Shown here in pieces: positions 6,676-8,809 of a DNA stretch of 8,809 nucleotides. The stretch lies in assembly GCA_946887065.1 (NCBI GenBank), contig CAMPKL010000111.1:1-8809 (forward strand), in the 5' to 3' direction. Under the pieces are notes generated by a model. That model made no database searches and was not told the DNA's origin. It saw nothing but the letters and a program-made list of their open reading frames with translations. The stretch's first letter is position 1. Each line of letters begins with the position of its first letter. The translations under genes and the position numbers were made by a program. Source of the DNA: an uncultured Bryobacterales bacterium (GTDB taxonomy: Bacteria; Acidobacteriota; Terriglobia; Bryobacterales; UBA6623).

Positions 6676-8168
6676 AACGACGCGATTGGATGAAGGCGGC
6701 CGCCGGCGCCGCACTCGCTTTCCCCCGTCTCGGCTTGTCGCAGATCCCGGCGCACCCCTCGCTGCTGGAGTTTGAGCCGATCGAGTTCGAGCCGCCCGAC
6801 GCCGCGCAATACCGCCGCGAACTGCCCGGCGGCGCGATCGCCTATCTGGTGGAAGATCACCAGTTCCCGCTCGTCGATATTTCCCTCACCATTCGCACCG
6901 GCGAGTACCTGGCCCCCGACCAGGACATTGACGTGGCGAGCTTCACCGGCTCGCAAATGCGGGCCGGCGGCACGAAGACGATGTCTGCGAACGAGTTCGA
7001 TGAGGAGGCGGCTTTCCTTGCCACGGAGATCGGCTGCAGCATCGGCGGAACCTCCGGTTCGGCCGGCGTTGGTTGCCTCAAAGCGAATTTGGACCGTTCG
7101 CTGGAGATGTTTTTCGACATGCTGCGGCATCCGGCGTTCGATCCCGAGCGGCTGGAACTTGCCGTCGCTCAAACCCTGCAGAGCCTGGCCCGCCGCAACG
7201 ATGACACCGGCGGCATCGTCGGCCGCGAGTACGCCCGGCTGATGCGCGGCGACCACTTCACGACCCGGCAGTCGACCGCTGACACCGTTTCGCGCGTTAC
7301 GCCGGAACGGATGGCTGAATTTCACGCACAGAACTTCGCGCCCTCGCGCTTCATTTTTGCCGTGTCAGGCGACTTCGAAACCGACGCGATGGTTGACAAG
7401 CTCTCCGGGTACATGACCTCCGGCGAGTGGCCCAAGGTAGGCCCCGCGCCCGAGATCCCGGCGCCCACTCATCAGCCTCGGCCCGGCGTCTACATGGTCG
7501 AAAAGGTCGACGAAAACCTCAATCAGGCTCAGGTGCGCATTGGACACCCCGGCATCGCTCGCAGTAATCCCGACCACATTGCCGTCAGCGTGATGAACTA
7601 CATCCTGGGCGGCGGTTCTTTCGTTTCGCGGATCATGTCTCGTGTGCGCTCCGACGAAGGGCTGGCCTACTCCGCGAGTTCCGATTTTTCTCCGGGAACG
7701 TACTACCCCGGCTTGTTCACGGCGGCCTTCCAGTCCGAGAGCGGCCGTTGCGCGCAAGCGGCGACGATTGTTCTCGAAGAGATGCGCAAGATCCGCGAAG
7801 AGAAGATATCAGCCGAAGAACTCGAACTCTCCCAGAACTACAACATCGAAGTTTTTCCGCGCTTCTTCGCCAGCGCCGACCAAATCGCCGGCACTTTCGC
7901 CTCCGACGAGTACACCGGCCGCGAACCCGGCTACTGGAAGAACTACCGGGACCGCATCGCCGACGTGACGGTCGACGAGGTCCAGCGCGTCGCCCAGAAG
8001 TACCTGCATCCGGAACGGGTCGTCATTTTGGCGGTCGGCGCAACGGATGCCGTGAAGGCGGGCAATCCGGACGAGCCGGAATTCAGCTTCCAGTCGCTGG
8101 ACGACGACAGCAAGATCGAAATGATCCCGTTGCCGGATCCAGTCACCATGAACTACCCCGAGGCCTGA
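6672..8168 (+). CDS. M16 family peptidase-like protein, non-catalytic partner with Tat-like signal
   Basis: This second 498-residue M16 homologue has lost the zinc site. Where HxxEH should be stands A-S-F-T-G-S-Q-M-R-A-G-G-T (89-101), with neither histidine. It keeps the C-terminal-domain substrate-binding features: L-G-G-G-S-F-V-S-R (312-320) and the R/Y pair, R326 and Y333 in R-S-D-E-G-L-A-Y. This division of labour (one subunit with zinc, one with R/Y) is known for heterodimeric bacterial M16B peptidases, so it should pair with the upstream product. The N-terminus M-K-R-R-D-W-M-K followed by an Ala-rich segment looks like a twin-arginine export signal, although the upstream partner has a Sec signal. 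The C-terminal tail (about 468-498) is acidic and outside the domain. The start is set by a strong Shine-Dalgarno and a 4-base overlap with the previous stop. Confidence 0.92.
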   Translation: MKRRDWMKAAAGAALAFPRLGLSQIPAHPSLLEFEPIEFEPPDAAQYRRELPGGAIAYLVEDHQFPLVDISLTIRTGEYLAPDQDIDVASFTGSQMRAGGTKTMSANEFDEEAAFLATEIGCSIGGTSGSAGVGCLKANLDRSLEMFFDMLRHPAFDPERLELAVAQTLQSLARRNDDTGGIVGREYARLMRGDHFTTRQSTADTVSRVTPERMAEFHAQNFAPSRFIFAVSGDFETDAMVDKLSGYMTSGEWPKVGPAPEIPAPTHQPRPGVYMVEKVDENLNQAQVRIGHPGIARSNPDHIAVSVMNYILGGGSFVSRIMSRVRSDEGLAYSASSDFSPGTYYPGLFTAAFQSESGRCAQAATIVLEEMRKIREEKISAEELELSQNYNIEVFPRFFASADQIAGTFASDEYTGREPGYWKNYRDRIADVTVDEVQRVAQKYLHPERVVILAVGATDAVKAGNPDEPEFSFQSLDDDSKIEMIPLPDPVTMNYPEA

Positions 8169-8211
8169 AGCACGAAGGCCGCCCAAGTTGCGCCCGCGGG
8201 CAAAAACGTAC

Positions 8212-8240
8212 TGGACATGTCGCGCAAAATGTCCCAAAAT
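8212..8240 (+). promoter_or_regulatory. Candidate promoter with inverted repeat before the CsgG-family gene
   Basis: T-G-G-A-C-A (8212-8217, 5 of 6 to -35) and C-A-A-A-A-T (8235-8240, 4 of 6 to -10) are separated by exactly 17 bases, which would start transcription near 8247. An inverted repeat G-G-A-C-A-T / A-T-G-T-C-C (8213-8218 and 8229-8234, 10-base spacer) fills the interval between the two boxes and could be an operator. A 6+6 repeat with a free spacer is not rare by chance, so the operator part is weak. The remainder of the 8169-8299 gap holds only short hairpins (for example 8252-8264) and no U-run terminator. Confidence 0.35.
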
Positions 8241-8289
8241 TTCGAGGAACGGAGCATCCTGCTCTGCCCCAGGGAAATTCAGCCGATGC

Positions 8290-8293
8290 GGAG
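8290..8293 (+). promoter_or_regulatory. Ribosome binding site of the CsgG-family gene
   Basis: G-G-A-G stands six bases before the ATG at 8300. A GTG directly before that ATG (8297) is in frame but closer to the site, so ATG is preferred. Confidence 0.55.
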
Positions 8294-8299
8294 ATTGTG

Positions 8300-8809
8300 A
8301 TGTCCAATAGATTCTGCGCCTACTTACTGCCTCTTGTTCTTTGCGGGGCTGCATATGCCCAAACCCAAAGCAAGCCTCGCGTTGCGGTTATGGATTTCGA
8401 GTACGGAACCGTCCAAACCGCCGTTGCGGCGTGGTTCGGAACCAACGAGGACATCGGCAAGGGCATTCGCGACCTTACTGTCGAGAAGCTGGTGAACGGC
8501 GGCAAGTACTCGGTCATCGAGCGGGCCATGCTGGACCGGATCATGCAGGAACAGAACGACTCGAACAGTGACCGGTTCGACTCGAATAGCGCGGCGAAGA
8601 TCGGCAAGCTTCTTGGCGTCGACGCGATCATCGTCGGCAGCATCACGAAGTTTGGCCGTGACGACAACAACACCAACGTCGGCGGTGGGCTCATCACCTC
8701 GGGCGGTGTGTCGCAGATGGTGCATGGCATCGGACGCGTCAGCAGCATCGAGGAGATCGAGAACGTGTTCGTGGCGTCGTACGACGGCAGCCCCGTTCAC
8801 GTGCACGAC
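8300..8809 (+). CDS. CsgG/HfaB-family secreted protein, 5' part; downstream part looks chimeric
   Basis: The frame is open for 170 codons to the right edge. Residues 1-20 are a Sec signal with likely cleavage A-Y-A-Q; there is no proper lipobox, unlike E. coli CsgG, which is a lipoprotein. Residues 27-120 match the CsgG-type fold: R-V-A-V-M-D-F, then I-G-K-G-I-R-D-L, Y-S-V-I-E-R-A-M-L-D-R-I, S-A-A-K-I-G-K-L-L-G-V-D-A-I-I-V-G-S-I-T. Such proteins act in the periplasm or outer membrane; in other bacteria relatives secrete curli or serve as envelope accessory proteins, but the role here is unknown. From residue about 131 onward the sequence stops looking like CsgG and resembles the CusA/CzcA metal-efflux pump, so only the first 120-130 residues should be trusted as this gene. 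No stop occurs before the edge. Confidence 0.8.
   Translation, partial: MSNRFCAYLLPLVLCGAAYAQTQSKPRVAVMDFEYGTVQTAVAAWFGTNEDIGKGIRDLTVEKLVNGGKYSVIERAMLDRIMQEQNDSNSDRFDSNSAAKIGKLLGVDAIIVGSITKFGRDDNNTNVGGGLITSGGVSQMVHGIGRVSSIEEIENVFVASYDGSPVHVHD
8666..8689 (+). other. Putative chimera junction (N-N-T-N-V-G-G-G)
   Basis: These 24 bases encode a stretch that fits both flanks. It can follow the CsgG-family S-I-T-K-F-G-R-D-D, and it also matches the N-x-x-V-G-G-x motif found in CusA/CzcA pumps. The frame is unbroken across it. Such a shared run is the sort of place where an assembler, or a real recombination, could join two unrelated genes. Confidence 0.55.
8690..8809 (+). other. CusA/CzcA-like RND efflux pump fragment (40 codons)
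   Basis: Translated in the frame of the preceding gene, this part has the pattern (L/V)-I then Q-M-V-H-G-I-G-R-V-S-S-I-E-E-I-E-N, V-F-V-A and G-S-P-V-H-V-H-D. It lines up by eye with the CusA segment Y-M-V-R-A-S-G-Y-L-Q-T-L-D-D-F followed by G-V-P-V-Y-L-R-D-V-A. This segment belongs to the periplasmic part of heavy-metal RND pumps and normally sits inside a protein of more than 1000 residues, not behind a CsgG domain. It is cut by the right edge. Confidence 0.6.

Noticed and set aside
5773..6714. Open frame of 313 codons on the minus strand opposite the first M16 gene
   Set aside because: It covers conserved M16 sequence on the other strand, has no family features and no start context; a GC-driven shadow.
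8189..8204. GC-rich hairpin (GCCCGCGGGC core) after the second M16 gene as a terminator
   Set aside because: It is followed by A residues on the plus strand, not a T-run, and no gene converges from the other side, so it does not meet the rule for an intrinsic terminator.
8252..8264. Small hairpin GAGCA-TCC-TGCTC in the leader of the CsgG-family gene
   Set aside because: A 5-base stem without a U-run or pairing to the ribosome site; too weak to call a regulator or terminator.
1..8809. CRISPR arrays, tRNA, rRNA, transposases, toxin-antitoxin or defence genes
   Set aside because: None of the expected repeats, cloverleaf patterns or protein motifs were seen; all long stretches are explained by the seven genes.

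Overview
The window is a high-GC, densely coded bacterial segment with seven protein genes, two of them cut by the window edges. No tRNA, rRNA, CRISPR array, insertion sequence or phage gene was seen. The best guess at the host is Acidobacteriota of the Bryobacter/Solibacter kind. This rests on remembered resemblance of three proteins (tandem universal stress protein with an M-P-T-x-G motif, paired M16 peptidases, periplasmic CsgG-family protein) and is inference only.

Left block (1-4247): a minus-strand pair, a DUF1499-like membrane-anchored protein (cut by the left edge) and a TesA-type SGNH esterase, overlapping by 4 bases. It diverges across only 31 bases from a plus-strand pair encoding an ABC ATPase and a large FtsX/MacB-type permease. 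The tesA / ybbA-ybbP arrangement is the one known from Escherichia coli, so this is very probably a YbbA-YbbP-TesA lipid or hydrophobic-compound extraction module. Here TesA carries a lipoprotein signal, whereas the E. coli enzyme is a soluble periplasmic protein.

Middle block (4291-8168): a two-domain universal stress protein, then a translationally coupled pair of M16 metallopeptidase-family proteins. The first has the zinc site HxxEH and a Sec-type signal peptide. The second lacks the zinc site, keeps the R/Y substrate-binding pair, and begins with a twin-arginine-like signal. They look like the two complementary halves of a heterodimeric periplasmic peptidase.

Right edge (8169-8809): a 131-base gap with a plausible promoter and an inverted repeat precedes a CsgG/curli-assembly-type secreted protein. 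About 120 residues in, the reading frame switches without a frameshift into sequence that looks like the CusA/CzcA heavy-metal RND pump. The switch falls in a short stretch (N-N-T-N-V-G-G-G) that both families could share. Since the window ends 120 bases later, a chimeric assembly join is the likeliest explanation. This is the oddest thing in the window.

The rest is ordinary, well-conserved chromosomal housekeeping and envelope genes. I did not find convincing evidence of an undescribed system.
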